Part shown: positions 23,497 through 36,131 of the stretch, piece by piece | How the letters are laid out: each line of letters starts with the position of its first letter | Position numbering within the stretch: the stretch's first letter is position 1 | Assembly (NCBI GenBank): GCA_028752905.1 | Contig: JAQNBH010000010.1 | Span: 10,425,493 to 10,489,492 of the forward strand | Length of the DNA stretch: 64,000 nt | DNA from: Cladorhizidae sp. MBARI D1340-BT2 | Lineage: Eukaryota; Porifera; Demospongiae; Poecilosclerida; Cladorhizidae | Direction: 5' to 3' | Position numbers and translations under genes: made by a program | The notes under the pieces: model-generated | What the model saw: the letters and a program-made list of their open reading frames with translations, nothing else | What the model was told of the DNA's origin: nothing | Databases searched by the model: none

Positions 23497-24256
23497 ATGC
23501 TGATGTCTTTGCTCTCTAGCGCTGATTTTGGGAGAACTAGCAAGCTTAAGTATGAGATCCACATTGGGAACAACCCTCCTACTAGACAAGCTACCCGCAG
23601 ACTTCCACCTCATCGTAGGCAAGAAGCTAAGAAGCTCATAGACAGTATGCTCGATGATCAAGTGATCCAACCCTCGAAGAGTCCATGGGCGTCACCAATT
23701 GTTCTAGTGCATAAGAAAGATAACAGTTTCCGCTTTTGCGTGGATTATTGCAAACTTAACGAAGTGACACACAAACATGCCTATCCCCTCCCACGTATCG
23801 ATGACACTCTGAATACATTAGCTGGATCCAAGTGGTTCTCCACAATTGATCTGCTGGCAGGTAGAAGTAGAGGAGAAGGATAGACCCAAAACTGCATTTG
23901 CAACCGCAGAAGGCTTATTTGAATTCAAGGTAATGCCTTTTGGGCTCTGTAATAGTGTGAATAAATTATCTGATTCAGTATATCGCCTTAAGAATACACG
24001 TTCTTCACGACATCGTCTAATAGTACACTTCGATCGACTCAAGCTCTGTCCTGAAGGAACTCGTTTGCCGACACTTCCCATGACATCAAAGCTTCATCCT
24101 CGTCTACAACATTCACCTTCTCTGCCTCCACCAGGCACTTACCTCACTCCCGTCGTAGATGATGACCCACCGCTTCCTATCGAACCTGGTTATCCAAGAC
24201 GCAATCGAGAACCTCCAGATCGCTATGTCCCTCGTTTTGTTCCTGGCGAAACTTAA
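23497..24256 (+). pseudogene. pol remnant: partial RT joined to integrase tail
   Basis: 23520-23880 encodes the N-terminal RT fingers (SPWASPIVLVHKKD, then RFCVDYCKLNE and YPLPRIDDTL). A small frame change near 23865 leads into FATAEGLFEFKVMPFGLCN. Immediately after, from about 23960, the sequence is instead an integrase C-terminal region (HFDRLKLCP) with a proline-rich tail ending at a stop at 24254-24256. The RT catalytic YxDD box, RNase H and the integrase DDE core are absent, so a single internal deletion of several kb is the simplest explanation. Confidence 0.85.
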
Positions 24257-24277
24257 ATCTGGGACGGATTTCTATTT

Positions 24278-24287
24278 AATGGGGGGC
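24278..24287 (+). promoter_or_regulatory. Polypurine tract
   Basis: 'aatgggggg' just before the 3' LTR, in the position used for plus-strand priming. Confidence 0.65.
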
Positions 24288-24289
24288 TA

Positions 24290-24612
24290 TGTAACACTGT
24301 TAATATTCTATTCTCTTATCTAAAACTGTGGTGCTGTACTGAGTGTGTTGTTTGTGTCTCTATTTTGGACTAGACTGTGGACCCTCCCCTCCATTCAAGC
24401 TGTGGCTTGAACACTCTTTCATGTGGACTTGAGTAATATATCACACTAACATTCTATTTTTGGTTGTATGTGAATAATCTATTTCTGGAGGAATTTAATC
24501 TTGTGCTGAAAGCCGATATAAGTAGGCTTGATTTTTGTTATAGTGTGCTGTTTTTATTCGAATGAATTGTTGTTGCTAAAATCATTAAATTTCAAAGTTG
24601 GGCACTGTTACA
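24290..24612 (+). repeat. 3' LTR
   Basis: Begins TGTAACACTG and ends CACTGTTACA. Highly similar to the 5' LTR apart from the missing short duplication and a modest number of substitutions. Confidence 0.92.
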
Positions 24613-24687
24613 ATATGATTATAATGGCACAGTGTGTCAGTGTTTGAGTTATTTTTTAAATTTATTTCATCAGTGTCACCCTATATT

Positions 24688-24716
24688 AGTGGGGTGGGGG
24701 GAGGGGGGGGGGGGGG
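24688..24716. repeat. G-rich homopolymer tract
   Basis: About 29 bases nearly all G with a few T or A, 75 bp downstream of the LTR element. Confidence 0.8.
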
Positions 24717-25249
24717 AGTTATTTTATTAAATATTTGCAACAGCCTCTGAGATTTAATATGGCTGGTAAATATTATTGCACCTTAAAACAAGAAATTGTA
24801 CTTGTACTTTATAATGCAAATTGTAATTTAATTTCGAGAGTGCAAAACATGCAAAGACTGAGAAATGTGCATTTTGCATGCTACCTTGGCCCAATAGAGT
24901 CTATGTAAATAAGTGAATTTGTGTCGGCCATAATTGTTATACCTTTGTTCTGTAATGATACCTTTGATAACATTGACTTGAGGAGTAAAGTAGTAACATT
25001 TATATCATGTCACTGTCTTTCTTTGTTGGGATGCACCTTACATTGTCTTTTTCCTCCTCCATGCTTTAGATTGTGTTTCTGATCGACAGAATTGAAAGAT
25101 ACTCAACATCAGTTAACACAACAAATTACCATGACTTTCTCAATAATCAATTTGAATCATAGTTGTCGTGGAATAGCATTAAACTCCAGCTAGTTACATG
25201 ATAATATGCATGGAGCTATTAACATCCTAGAAATGATAGTCAGACAAGA
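24717..25249. other. Intron 1, distal part
   Basis: AT-rich, no coding signal. The similarity to the second copy begins at about 25250. Confidence 0.35.
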
Positions 25250-25295
25250 ATAAGAATTATAATTGCTTATCCATCTTTTCTTCATGTTTTTATAG

Positions 25296-25396
25296 CTCTA
25301 ACTCAAATTGAGAATAATGACATTGCACTGATTTTGAACAAGTTGAACTCGGTGAGGAGTAATGTAAACCCATCTGCTAGCAACATGAACAAACTG
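25296..25396 (+). CDS. CAP gene exon 2, first module
   Basis: Acceptor 'tatag|CTCTAAC' and donor 'AAACTG|gtgagt'. 101 bases, entering in phase 1 and leaving in phase 0. Reads ALTQIENNDIALILNKLNSV then RSNVNPSASNMNKL. This is the first helix of a CAP (SCP/TAPS) domain, where family members have 'LN-x-HN-x-x-R-x-x-V-x-P-x-A-x-NM'. It joins exon 3, whose VWNEKLA continues the motif. The His usual in HN is absent. Confidence 0.85.
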
Positions 25397-28300
25397 GTGA
25401 GTGAAGTCTATTAAATCATTGTAGTGCAAGCTAGTTTATATTTTTATAGGTATGTGTTTATGAAATTAGGATCGTATTATAAATATTTGTCAATGCTCTT
25501 TATTTCCTATTGAATTGTGTAAACATCAGTTCTATAGTTAATAGTTTTTTAGACAATCACTGTGATGTTCTGTTTTAGCATTGAGTGAGAACAATATTGA
25601 TTATTCACTGTTGCAGTAGCATCAGCACTAAGGCAAAATTGATACTTCACAAAATATTGAGTTACTAATATGACCATCTAATGGTTACCAATAGTTCTCT
25701 TTAATTACTTGTTGAGCTTCTTGCTGCCCATGAAAGTATTGCATCAGGGCATTTCTAGTCCTTGAACTCTTTGATGGTCAGTAACACATTCAAGCATCTG
25801 CACTAAATCACATTATTTGGCATTTATGCTTCTTTTTATAAGCAACTGGCATATTCGCTCTTCATATTCTTTTTTACTACGAAATGGGCATAGAATATGC
25901 AATACTTACCATCTGTCCCAGATCTCTCTGTGGAGTACTTGGACAGGCCTACATGTGATTACTTTGATAGGGCTATCAGGACAAAGGCATTTTTGCAATG
26001 GATCATATGGGCAGCTGACCCTCCACTTTATATTTGTGCCTACCATTATCCCAGTGGCAGTGGAGCTTCTTTGATTTTCCATAACAATACCTCTCCTCAA
26101 CAGCTTTCAGCTCCTCTCTTATCACAGTTGTCAAGCCACTCCCTCCACTCACTTCAAGCTCCTCCTACTCCAATTCAATCCTCTAGATTTGTTTGTGACT
26201 TCACAGGTTACTCATATATATAAAGCATTAACATTAACATCAATTATTTATTGAAGAACTGGCTTTTACAGTTTACTTGTTCAGATCATAATATCCACCT
26301 GCATTTGAAGATAAGGTGACAATTATCATAATAGCAGTTGTTCATCATATCTTCTATTGCTTTCAACGAACTCTCAGTTGACACAATTATACGCTTCATT
26401 AGCTCTTACAAAACTAACAGCTAGCGTTCTATTAGAGCTAGGTACCTAGCTGATGGTCATAATTAACAAAGTAACTTAGGACTCAAATCTGAGCTTGTAG
26501 TAGTTGTTGGCCAGTTGGAAGCCTAGCTTTTAGTTGACTACCTACATTGAGACACCTAGCTCATCTTAACTTCTGTGATAGCTCTGCTTAGAAGAGCAGG
26601 ATGCAACAAGAAAATAATGTTTGTTACTACTCTCATCTGGACACTAATTATAATTATGCTGATAGAAGAATGGGTGTGACCCTAATAAGCATTAAGTTGC
26701 CAATGAGCTAGATTTGCTTTTCACTGATAAAAATGCAATACCAACACTAGCTAAAGCTTAGAAGCACCATTGATCTGTTACTCTCTTAGTCACTACCAAG
26801 CTAGCAATTTATTTTCTCTGTATAGCTAAACTATTACTAGAATGAAAAAAAATACTACTAGGAAAATATTTGTCTCTCAGGGTGGTTATCCAGGGAATAC
26901 ACTTGTTTATCTAAAAAAAGTGCCTCCATCCATCTCCCCCATGCATCATAACCAACCTTGCGGAACACTGATATAGGCCACATTATGGGTTGGGGCGTTG
27001 CCTGCTTGATAACATGGAATGCAAGTGAAATGACTTGCCATATTCATGATAATTGTAATAACTACATATAACAATCAGTTGGTTGGTCTATTTATACATC
27101 CTTCAGTTGGTTGGGATTGATGCCATTACACACATTTAAGATACTGTTGAGATTATTTATAGCTAATAGCTTCACTGCCAGGTATATCTTGGAAAATCCT
27201 GTCATAATTTTTGGAAAATGGTAGTTAATGACTAAGCACATGCACAGTAGAACTACTAGTGGTCGGAAGAATATATATTGCCATTCCTGTGTACTATAAT
27301 GAGTATATCAAGTATTGATGTATATTATTCAAATGAAGATTATTCTCTGACTCTATTATATTGATAACGGGAAGAAAAATACTTGATCAGAGTCGTGGTT
27401 TAGTTTATCTGAGGAGCTTTCATGGACCTTCATGTCTCATTCCTTAGCTGTAGACTAACTGATCTGTCCTGTTACATGGCTACCAGGTAGTTTGGAGTCA
27501 TGTGACAGGAGGCTGTTGGTAGATTGGAGGATGCTCCTTGCCTTGGTCATGGTTGGAGTGGTAGCATTCACATCCTTATCTCGTTACTCTCTCGCACTTT
27601 CCTTCTGCTCTGATGTTGTTCTCTGGCTATGATAGAAAAATACATGATAATATATACAATATTTTTTTAATGTTTTTTAATGTTATTTGGTTGTTGTTGT
27701 GCTGTTTCTCTGTTTAATGTTATAGTCAAACATTAAAAGATGGAGACTTTCTCAAAAACAAAATATATATAAAAAATATTTTTCATGTTTTTACTTGTTG
27801 GTTGTTGTTGTCCTTGTTGTTATTGTCATATTGTGGGCAAAAAGTTGATATGTCTGGAACTAACTGGTAGTCAATAGCTTACAAGTCTGAACTTCTGTGG
27901 GGGCACCAATGTTTATGGTCAGAATATTTAATTCTCCACACAAAATAATTTATAATAATTTTAAATCCTTTGTGCTATTTCTTTTCCTTAAACTATATGC
28001 TAGTCAGTACATTTTTGTTGTTGCTGTTCCTATTGCTGTGGTTTTGTTATTGAAGCTAGCCACTTGTTAAGGGTAAGAAACAGCCCACTTCATAGACTAG
28101 GTAGTTGCTGGAGATAACTCCAGAACTATTCATGTTATTCAATTGTATGTCACAGTTGAAGTACATTAATTGCTGTATGGACTTCAGGCACTTACCCAGT
28201 CATTGAGTTGAAGGTGACTTCTGTTAACTTTTGGTTTCACATAATTAATTTTCTTATTAACTTTACTGATTATGACAGTATAATATACTTAAAGCAGACT

Positions 28301-28576
28301 GCTTAATTATCACTTGCTGCTAGGCTCAACTATTAAATTGTACCAGATGTGTGTTAAACAAAGCAATTATATAAAGTGCTACCTGCACTCTCTGATAGTG
28401 CTACTAACAGGGAAACTAGTAGAAGATCTACTGCACATTGTGCCATCAATGTGCATATTTTTATGTCTTAAATTTTTTGTATAATTTGCATTGGGTTATG
28501 GCATCTCCAACCAAGAAGCATGCCAAAGTAGTTAATGTGATTTATTTATTCTCCATATCTTATGCTATGATTGAAG

Positions 28577-28814
28577 GTATGGAATGAAAAGTTGGCTGCA
28601 GCTGCCCAGTTATTCTCACAGACTTGCCAACTGAATTCTAATCCAGACAGAATTACAAGCTTCAATACAGTGGGAGAAACATGGGGTGCTATTGGCAGTC
28701 CAACTCCTGACTACTCACTAATAATTGATGTGGGTTGGCTTAGTCAAAGGAGTTTTATACAGTTTTGAAACTAACACATGTAATCCAGATGATGCTTGTG
28801 CCTTTTATACACAG
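28577..28814 (+). pseudogene. CAP gene exon 3, first module, frameshifted
   Basis: Follows 'ttgaag|GTATGG' and ends at 'ACACAG|gtaatt'. VWNEKLAAAAQLFSQTCQ, then NTVGETWGAIG, is the CAP core: the W-x-x-x-LA-x-x-A helix and the GE motif. The exon is 238 bases; the duplicate at 39406-39642 is 237. The extra base falls in 'agttttatac' near 28756, where the duplicate has 'agtttgtac', and causes a TGA at 28766-28768. Past the shift, the other frame restores YSFETNTC and the final FYTQ, so this is a point insertion in a formerly good exon. A transcript with it would be truncated; skipping it keeps frame because the normal exon is 0-0. Confidence 0.85.
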
Positions 28815-30860
28815 GTAATTTTGTTCATATGTATTAGTGCAATTTGAGTGAGTTAAGAAGACTGGGTAGAATTGCTCCATTCAAGCAACATTAAACCTTA
28901 GGATAAACTTTTTATTATTTGAGGGCTTTGGTATCCACATAATGAATTTCCCCCCCAAAAATAAGGCATCTAACCAACTTTACCTTCTCAAGGATAGTGT
29001 ACATTCATGGACTCAATGCTACAGGTTTGCATTCATGTATTTGCATTATGTTATTTTTAGTGCCACCTCCATTCCAGAGTTCCCTCACCAATTTTATTTT
29101 AAAAATGCTCCCCATCCTAGAAGTTTATAGCTATATGAATTCCTCCATTCTCACTTCCAGTTCTTACACTCACAGTTCATTAAGTCTGTTCAGATTAAAA
29201 TACTACATACACAGGATGAAATTTATTTTCTACATTGATTGTAAAAACTGAAATGCCATGATTAAACATTGGCACATATGTGAAAGCTGATTTCTTCAAT
29301 ATTTTTTGCCGTATGTAAGCAAACATTTATTGTTCTGTATATATATATACATCAGGTATATAACAATTTTACACTGTGGAAATATAGATGTGCATGACTC
29401 AGTTATGGGTTGCTGTTGCAATATGTAGCACACTTGCTTTTAGTTATGCTTAATACAAATTTTATATGATTAAATTATCGATTTCCTCTTTGTTAAGCAA
29501 CAACATAATTTGAGTTTTTGACATGTCAGCTTTCAGTTCAGGTTCCATTTTCTGTCCCATGCACCAAACAGTTAAACATGAAACTCCTGTTGACAAATGA
29601 TATGCCACTGGATAACCATTGAAATACCTAGCTAAGTCCTGAAGGTAAACACACATTCAGGTTCCAGCTTATACACCCGTGAGCATCATTTTTTTGCTTT
29701 TGAAGGATATTAGCATAGAGTAAAACATCAGTCTCCTGTGCAGAAGAGTTTTCAGAAGATGAGTTTTAGCCTCATGTAACTATGACTTTGCACTATAAGA
29801 AACAACAATCATAAAGTTTGCACAAGTATGGCTGCACTCCAGAAAAGAATTATGAAGTTTGTCTAAAGCCAAGGTCTTTTCCTATCCCTCAACTTTGCAT
29901 GACCTAGACATGTTGAATGTATTCTTATATCCATTGAATCATGTAAGATGCTGCAAATATCAGTTTAAGCTGAGATTGATTTATTTTAGGAAGGGTTGTC
30001 ATCCACAATTTAAAAAAAAGTTCAACCCGATATAGGGATTAGTTGATACTTATAATAGTCATATTGATGCCCATTAGCTTGAAAAGTTGATGTCTTGATG
30101 ACTTCTGCAATGTCTTAGTAACAAATATGACTTGACTAGAATATTGTCAAGTGTCTTAATACTAGGCATGGCTATAGCATTACCAAAATACCCAACCTGC
30201 ACAGATTTCCTAGATGTTTTGGGGGAGTGGTGAATTTATACATTTAATAATTAGATCGTCAGAGTCATTTGTAGTAAGAATACAGTGTGTGTGTGTTTGA
30301 GTGTGTTTATGGTTTGTGAGTGTATGTGTGCATGTGTGCATGCTTAACAACAATTCAGTGCACATTTTCCTACTTGGTTTATTCTGTAGCTATTCTGTAA
30401 CATGCTAACAAAAAGTACCACAGTTCCATCCTTCGATTCGGCATGGGACATTGAAACATGGAATAATATTTTGAGTATGTGGCTTGAAGGTTGAAAAAAT
30501 TGGCACCATACTAATAAATTAACACTTACCTGACGAGTGCTGTGACACAATTAATTATGTTTGGAGGACAAGTGTTTGGAGGACAAGACTTGCGCATTAG
30601 TAGTCATAAGGATGGGCATCATGAAACCATGATGGGCTTCTTCTCTATGAAAGTCCTTTACCACAGACCATAATTACTAATCAATATGTCCCTGCCCTTT
30701 GGTGTATGAGACCTGGCTCCCAAATGTTTCACCTATCAGCTCCAGCAAATAGCTTTTTCTAACATGAAAATATACAGTATACATTAAAATTTAATATTGT
30801 GGATCATGTGTCTTGGATAGACACTGATGTGGAGACTGAGGTGAGTATAATTTTGACTGA

Positions 30861-30861
30861 T

Positions 30862-30893
<32 letters not shown>
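30861..30893. repeat. (CA)n(TA)n microsatellite
   Basis: About 11 CA repeats then about 6 TA repeats in copy A. The matching place in copy B (about 41385-41408) is shortened and interrupted. Confidence 0.9.
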
Positions 30894-32280
30894 GGATATG
30901 TGGATAGTAGCGTTCAGTAGAAGTGTAGTTCAAATGATGTTGTAGAGAACTTGGAGTTATTGGAAGTTTACTGACTGAGAGAGAGAGGAACAAGCCGAGA
31001 ATGGAGGCTTCAAGTGAATACTTGTATGCAAGAACAAGAAAGAAAAGTGTAATGGATATGATATAGATAATAGTGTATAATGCACAGGAGTTATGGGCCC
31101 AACTTACCTACAAGACAAGCTTACCAAGCAAAAATGAAAAGCCAAAAAATCATGGCTGTATTATCATCAATAATTTAAGACCCAAAACATTCTTATTCGA
31201 TCAGAGCTGCCAGTTTCTCTAATACCCATGAAATTCTGGGTCCATCTTCTATATTCAATAAGGGGCAAGTACAAATTGGACTTGAAGAAAGCGAGCAAAT
31301 TTATACTCACTTTATAATTAGCTCTAATCCCTCGTGAGACAAACAATATAGCTAGCTGGTTTGAGAAACAGGCTTAGCTACTAGCTAATATTAGAAAATA
31401 GTTAGCAACTCACTAGGTATTAGCTAAATCTACCAGAAATAAAGTAATAGCTTCTCATATCTGAGATTCCTATAAAGTCCAAAATATTCAACAACTTCCA
31501 CAGTAGTTACATTGCTCTATAAAAAATATGTTAAAATAATATGAAAGTTCAACATAGGTGCTACTATTGAGGCATATTTAGCTATGAGCTAAAACTTGGC
31601 AAATAGTTAGCTACATATATACTAGGCAGATATCTGAACAAAATTCGAAGTCTCTCCCGCAAGTCCATCCAAGAAACATAATGAAATGCTAGAATACCTT
31701 GTTCAATAAGAAGCACTATATATATACAAAAAGATCGAGAAACTTCTTGTCTGTGGAGGTTATGTTGTATTCCAGTAACAATGGAAGTAGCTATGATCAT
31801 TCTGAAATTTGATGCAGCATTAGAGTAAGAGCCTGAAGTACTGTTAACAAATGCACTACAGTAAAATAGTGCTGTCTCTGCAGCATGGCACATGTGCCCA
31901 GCACATGAACAGGATGTGGTAAAAACACAACAAAGAAAATGGTAACAATAAGAATGCCAAAATATAATAATAATACATTAATATATAATTATAGTAAGAG
32001 GACTAGAGAAGTGAAATCCCTTGCTTATCTTATGCAGCGACTGGCAGTGTCAGTGCTGTAGTTTTTATAAATGGGCATCATCCTACCAACAGGTTTTTGG
32101 CCCTCTCTGGTAAGGGTTAAGTGTATATCTACCTTACTTGGCTTTATTTTATTGGAACTCACATCACTCAAATCTAAATAGTGTTATTTTCTATACTGAT
32201 ATTTGTAATGCTCTTAATTTAAAAAAATTCAGTTCGGAACATTTTAGTTTAGGTATGTTTAACTCCTTGTTGGTATATAG

Positions 32281-32387
32281 CTTGTGTGGGCTGGGACTAC
32301 TGATGTGGGCTGTGGATCTACATTTTGTCCAATAATTGAACAATTCTCTCGAAATTCCACTACCTTCTACTGCTACTATGGACCAGC
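32281..32387 (+). CDS. CAP gene exon 4, first module
   Basis: Acceptor 'tatatag|CTTGTG', donor 'CCAGC|gtaagt'. 107 bases, phase 0 in and phase 2 out. Reads LVWAGTTDVGCGSTFCP and ends STTFYCYYGPA. After FYTQ of exon 3 this gives YTQLVWAGTTDVGCG, the CAP2 signature ([HF]YTQ-x-VW-x-x-[ST]-x-x-[IVL]GCG), and YCYYGPA is the 'VCNYGPxGN' block of the family. The His that normally precedes YTQ is Phe. A diverged intact duplicate is at 44131-44240, and a copy without acceptor is at 42801-42910. Confidence 0.85.
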
Positions 32388-33430
32388 GTAAGTAAAACAA
32401 GACGATTTTTAACAGCTCCATGATTCCAGAAGCACATCAGCAGGAAATATGTTAATTTTAAAGTAGCATGCATGGTGTATGTATGGAGGAACTCTTAGTG
32501 TCTGACTTTTCACCAGATGCCTTTGTGCATCCTTGTAAACACAGTGTGCTCAGAGTTCTTGTGATTCCCCTGAGAGATAAGAACTATAGGCAATGTGCTT
32601 TGTGATAAACGCAAAAACACTACAGAGGTTTGACCGTGTATGTTGTGCTAGAAAAGAACTACTCTGGTGTAAGAATAATCTGTAACTGTGTATTGCACTG
32701 TCACAATTACAGTGATGGTGTTGTTGTAGGTGTTGGATGATGAAGCTATCTCTTCTACTGAGATCCAGTCAATAAAGTCCATAATACCTTGCATCAGCAT
32801 CTCCAATGACTTTAAGCATGTCGGGTTTCAAGGACTGCATAATGTGTAGCCAATCACTCTGTCCAGATATACAGTTACATGGTATTGAAACTTGGTATAA
32901 CCCACCACTCTATATCCTGATTAGTGCGACTTCCTTCTATCACATGTACATAATGTTCCTGTTTATAAGATGCATGCTGCATATAAACATCATGCACCAT
33001 TTCTGCCCTCCTCTGTTTTAATTTGCCAGGCCTCCTTTAACTTAAGCAGGAGTGTTATTAGCTGCATGCATGTTAGTAGTTGTTCTGTGTTAATGTAGCT
33101 TCCCTCAGATGAGGTACTGATAGTCAATTCATCTGGTAGAAGATCCCCTTGCAATTTTTCGAGGTAAACCTCTACAGCACAGCAGAAAAAATTATCAACT
33201 CAGTTGAAGCCATTGTTGTAGCCATAGTGTTATGTTGGGGAGTGTGGTATGATACACTCTATTGGTTTTACAGCTATTTAAAAGTTTAAGCATCACCTAA
33301 AACTCACTTTGGTAGCATTTTAGCTGGTTTTTTGTCCCCCAAATACTTCGAGCATGCCTTGAACCCTTTGCAAAGATATTAAATGTGGAGCTAAAAAAAT
33401 CCATTGCAACAATGATATATTTTCAGGAAT

Positions 33431-34682
33431 TGAAAGTACTTCCTGGTAAATAAACACAAAGGCAGATGGACTTCAAGAAACAGATGTAAAGCCCTTCAAC
33501 CACCATCCATAAAGCAGTTGAGGTAGTCAGCTATTTTGCGGGTTTGCTCATGCTTTAGTCATTTTTTTTAACAATAGCAATCATAATCTAATTCTAAGTG
33601 TAAGACAATAGCAATCATAATCTAATTCTAAGTGTAAGACAGCAGGCGAGTTAGCTTGATTGCATCTCTGTGAGAAACTTTTTCCATGCTTCTTAGCTTC
33701 TTATAATCGTGAAAGATATTATTTACAATCTCCTTCTACCAAAGTTTTTTTTAAATGTATAGACTAAATGTATGGAAGTTATCTGGTCAGGAAAAGAGAG
33801 ATGGAAAAATAAACAGATAAATATTTTCAAGTTTTCTAAGGTTTCTTGTTTCCTTGTCTACTATGTTAGTGGAAGTGATGTAAGGCATGCAGAGTTAATA
33901 GCAGGTAGAATCATTACTTAGGCAGCTAAGAAACTGGAAATGTGAGTTTAACTAAGAGATGAGATTTAATTCTCTAGAGTTTTATAGTACCTATTTAAAA
34001 AAGTGGTTCAATCTGATATAGGTAGTGCTACCATACCCTAAAGTGAGCATAAAAGTATTCCTAGAATAAGCACCAAAAGTACTCCATTAGCTGTAATAGA
34101 GATGGTATATATAGTAATGTAACTAATACTATTGAGAATTCACTGGTGGTGAATGTGACTCCTGTGTAGCTATCTGCCCCCTATTAGAACTGGTTGGCAC
34201 TTAGAGAGCCTCTCTACTGCATTTTTTTCTTCATAATTCATGCTCCTATTAATTTTCAGGGGAATCACAAACACATCAAGCTCACTGGGTTTGCTCATGT
34301 ACATGAGGACCTATGGTGATATCACAAACTCTGGGTGGCCCCATTATTACATAGATAATTATTATATATAGTATCAGGCACTAATGGTTACTTTGAGCCC
34401 TAACCTTTGATGGTGAGGTTGTTGGCACCCACTGTACCTCTGGGTAATATGTGTACGTCAAACAACACTAAACTCATACCACATTGTTTATGGAGTGGTC
34501 TCATTGTATTTACTACTGGTTGCCCAGAACCCCCAATATATATATATACTACATTTAACATGCAGTGAAGTATTGTTAGTCAAGCATAAACATACCTATC
34601 AAAATAAACCAAATGGTTTACATATTTGTTTCATGTGATTTGTTTGTTGCTGTTATACTGCTATCTGCTATTGCTATTATAG
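33431..34682. other. Intron 4 of first module; holds a 34-bp tandem duplication
   Basis: No coding signal. The 34-bp unit 'acaatagcaatcataatcta...' occurs twice in a row without a mismatch at 33571-33604 and 33605-33638. Confidence 0.5.
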
Positions 34683-34777
34683 AGGTAATATTCCTGGAGA
34701 AAGTCCCTATCAGACAGGAACTCCTTGTTCTGAGTGCAGAGCTGATCAGATGTGCAGCAATAATCTATGTGATAGTG
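34683..34777 (+). CDS. CAP gene exon 5, first module (Cys-rich hinge)
   Basis: Acceptor 'ttatag|AGGTAAT', donor 'AGTG|gtaagc'. 95 bases, entering in phase 2 and leaving in phase 1. With GC from exon 4 the join reads YGPAGNIPGESPYQTG, matching the family consensus 'YGPxGNxxGxxPYxxG'. It continues TPCSECRADQMCSNNLCDS, the Cys-rich hinge that closes many secreted CAP domains. The phase-1 exit fits both the next CAP module (36132) and exon 6 (58618). The second-module counterpart is at 57991-58076. Confidence 0.85.
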
Positions 34778-36084
34778 GTAAGCTAAATTATAACAGAAAT
34801 GTGTTTATTTAACAATACAGGGTGAGTTTTCATGTTGATTTAAAAACTATGGATTGACTTGCCATATCAAAATATGACACAATTAAATATGAAAGCATCC
34901 TGATAATGATCATTGATATAGTCAAAGGACTGAGTATTAGGTATCGGTGACAATGTGAGCTGCTTGTAAGTTCTATATTTAGCACTTATTCCAGCTGGCA
35001 GTTGCTTTGATGTTATGTTATAAAAATATACCAACCACAAAGGGTTGTAAGAAATGAAAAACTAACAAACAAACAAACTTAGCAACTATAGTGGACTCTC
35101 ATACATCCATGAAGTCATATTGTTCAGATGAAGGCTAGAGTATCTAGTCGAAATGTCAAGAGAATGAATGATTACTGAGCAGGTTATTGTAATATGTAAT
35201 ATCAGTGTTTGGTTGTTGTATTTAGCTACTACTTAAAGACTTCTTGAATAAGAACAGCATCTTTTAGATCCTGTCCGCTAGGCAAGTCCATGATCAGAAC
35301 AAAAGTGTCATAATAAAACAACCAATAACATAGGAAGATTTAACTGTAGCTAAAACCCAGGGAAAACTTGTTACCGGCTAAATAAATGAACAAAGCTGGT
35401 AGCGTTTTCAGACAGTCTTTCATCAAAATGTGCTATATTTTGCTCCAATTGGGACGTTTTTGAGCAGACTCAATGATGCTCAACTACCGAAATATAAGAA
35501 AAGATGGAGGCTAAAATATAATTGTGCTCGATTGAAGCAATATTAAGTTAGCTCAACTACAAATGCTTCCATCCTGCAATGAGAAAGTTTGTTAATATTG
35601 TAGAGAGCCTAGAGCTACCAACAATGGACATTGTTGGTAGCTTTGTTCATGCATGACAGTCAGGCATGTGTTTCTTTAGGAGGTCATCCTTTGTGAAGCC
35701 ATGGAAATAGCACATAGAAAACTTTTATGAGTACTTTAGCAATCAGGAGAAAATCTTAATCCACATGTATTGTCATTTCTCTCTTTTGGAAATGAGTATC
35801 AGTTTGATACTGTTACCTTTTTTAATACTGGAGAGTTACAGCTGCACAAACCCACCTTTCCACCTGTAGAAATTCACATACAGCCTGTTCAACTACTATA
35901 TTTTGTGTGTGTGTGTGTAAGGCAAGTAATTCCTATCAGATATAGGTCTTCATTGGGATGTGTGCAGGGACAAAGAAAGGCTGTGATTGTCCTGCTTGTT
36001 CAAAAAACATTGATAATGAAGTCATATTCTTTTGGACCTCTACACATTAGGGTGGATAAGAATTCCGATTCAGTTGATGATTTA
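34778..36084. other. Spacer between CAP modules
   Basis: No signal-peptide exon was found here despite a search for an ATG-led hydrophobic segment with a phase-1 donor. A T/G-rich stretch occurs at 35908-35920. At 35125-35157 'gatgaaggctagagtatctagtcgaaatgtc' resembles the tail motif at 55700-55745 in inverted orientation. Confidence 0.4.
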
Positions 36085-36131
36085 GAATTATCATTGTTAT
36101 CCATCTTTTCTGCTAATCATTAATTTTTTAG

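Larger units (their letters stand above)
22008..24612 (+). mobile_element. Internally deleted Ty3/gypsy-type LTR retrotransposon
   Basis: A 2.6-kb element with two LTRs, a primer-binding site, gag remnant, partial reverse transcriptase, the C-terminal tail of integrase and a polypurine tract. It is flanked by ATAT at 22004-22007 and 24613-24616, a 4-bp target duplication. Full gypsy elements are about twice this length. Here the sequence runs from the MPFGLCN block of RT straight into an integrase C-terminal region, so most of RT, all of RNase H and the integrase core are gone. With gag stops as well, the copy is non-autonomous. It lies in the long first intron of the CAP gene in the same orientation. 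Confidence 0.9.
25250..32430 (+). repeat. Segmental duplication, copy A (about 7.2 kb)
   Basis: Exons 2-4 and their introns match 36085-42960 almost continuously, base for base, including intron sequence. The main differences are about 460 bp present only here (29657-30115), a block of about 120 bp present only in copy B (39890-40015), and microsatellite length. Similarity of copy A to copy B ends near 32430, but copy A continues to match copy C to about 33430. Confidence 0.93.

Noticed and set aside
25897..26223. Open frame in intron 2 (108 residues), also open at 36830-37082 in copy B, looking like a duplicated coding exon.
   Set aside because: Nearly every difference between the two copies changes an amino acid, an 11-base indel shifts the upstream part, and no splice sites of fitting phase frame it. 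The duplicated introns around it are equally similar, so the open frame is best explained by chance.
35770..36123. 117-residue open frame just upstream of exon 2B, considered as a first exon for module 2.
   Set aside because: No signal peptide, a GT microsatellite encoded as VCVCV, and it stops before exon 2B in another frame.
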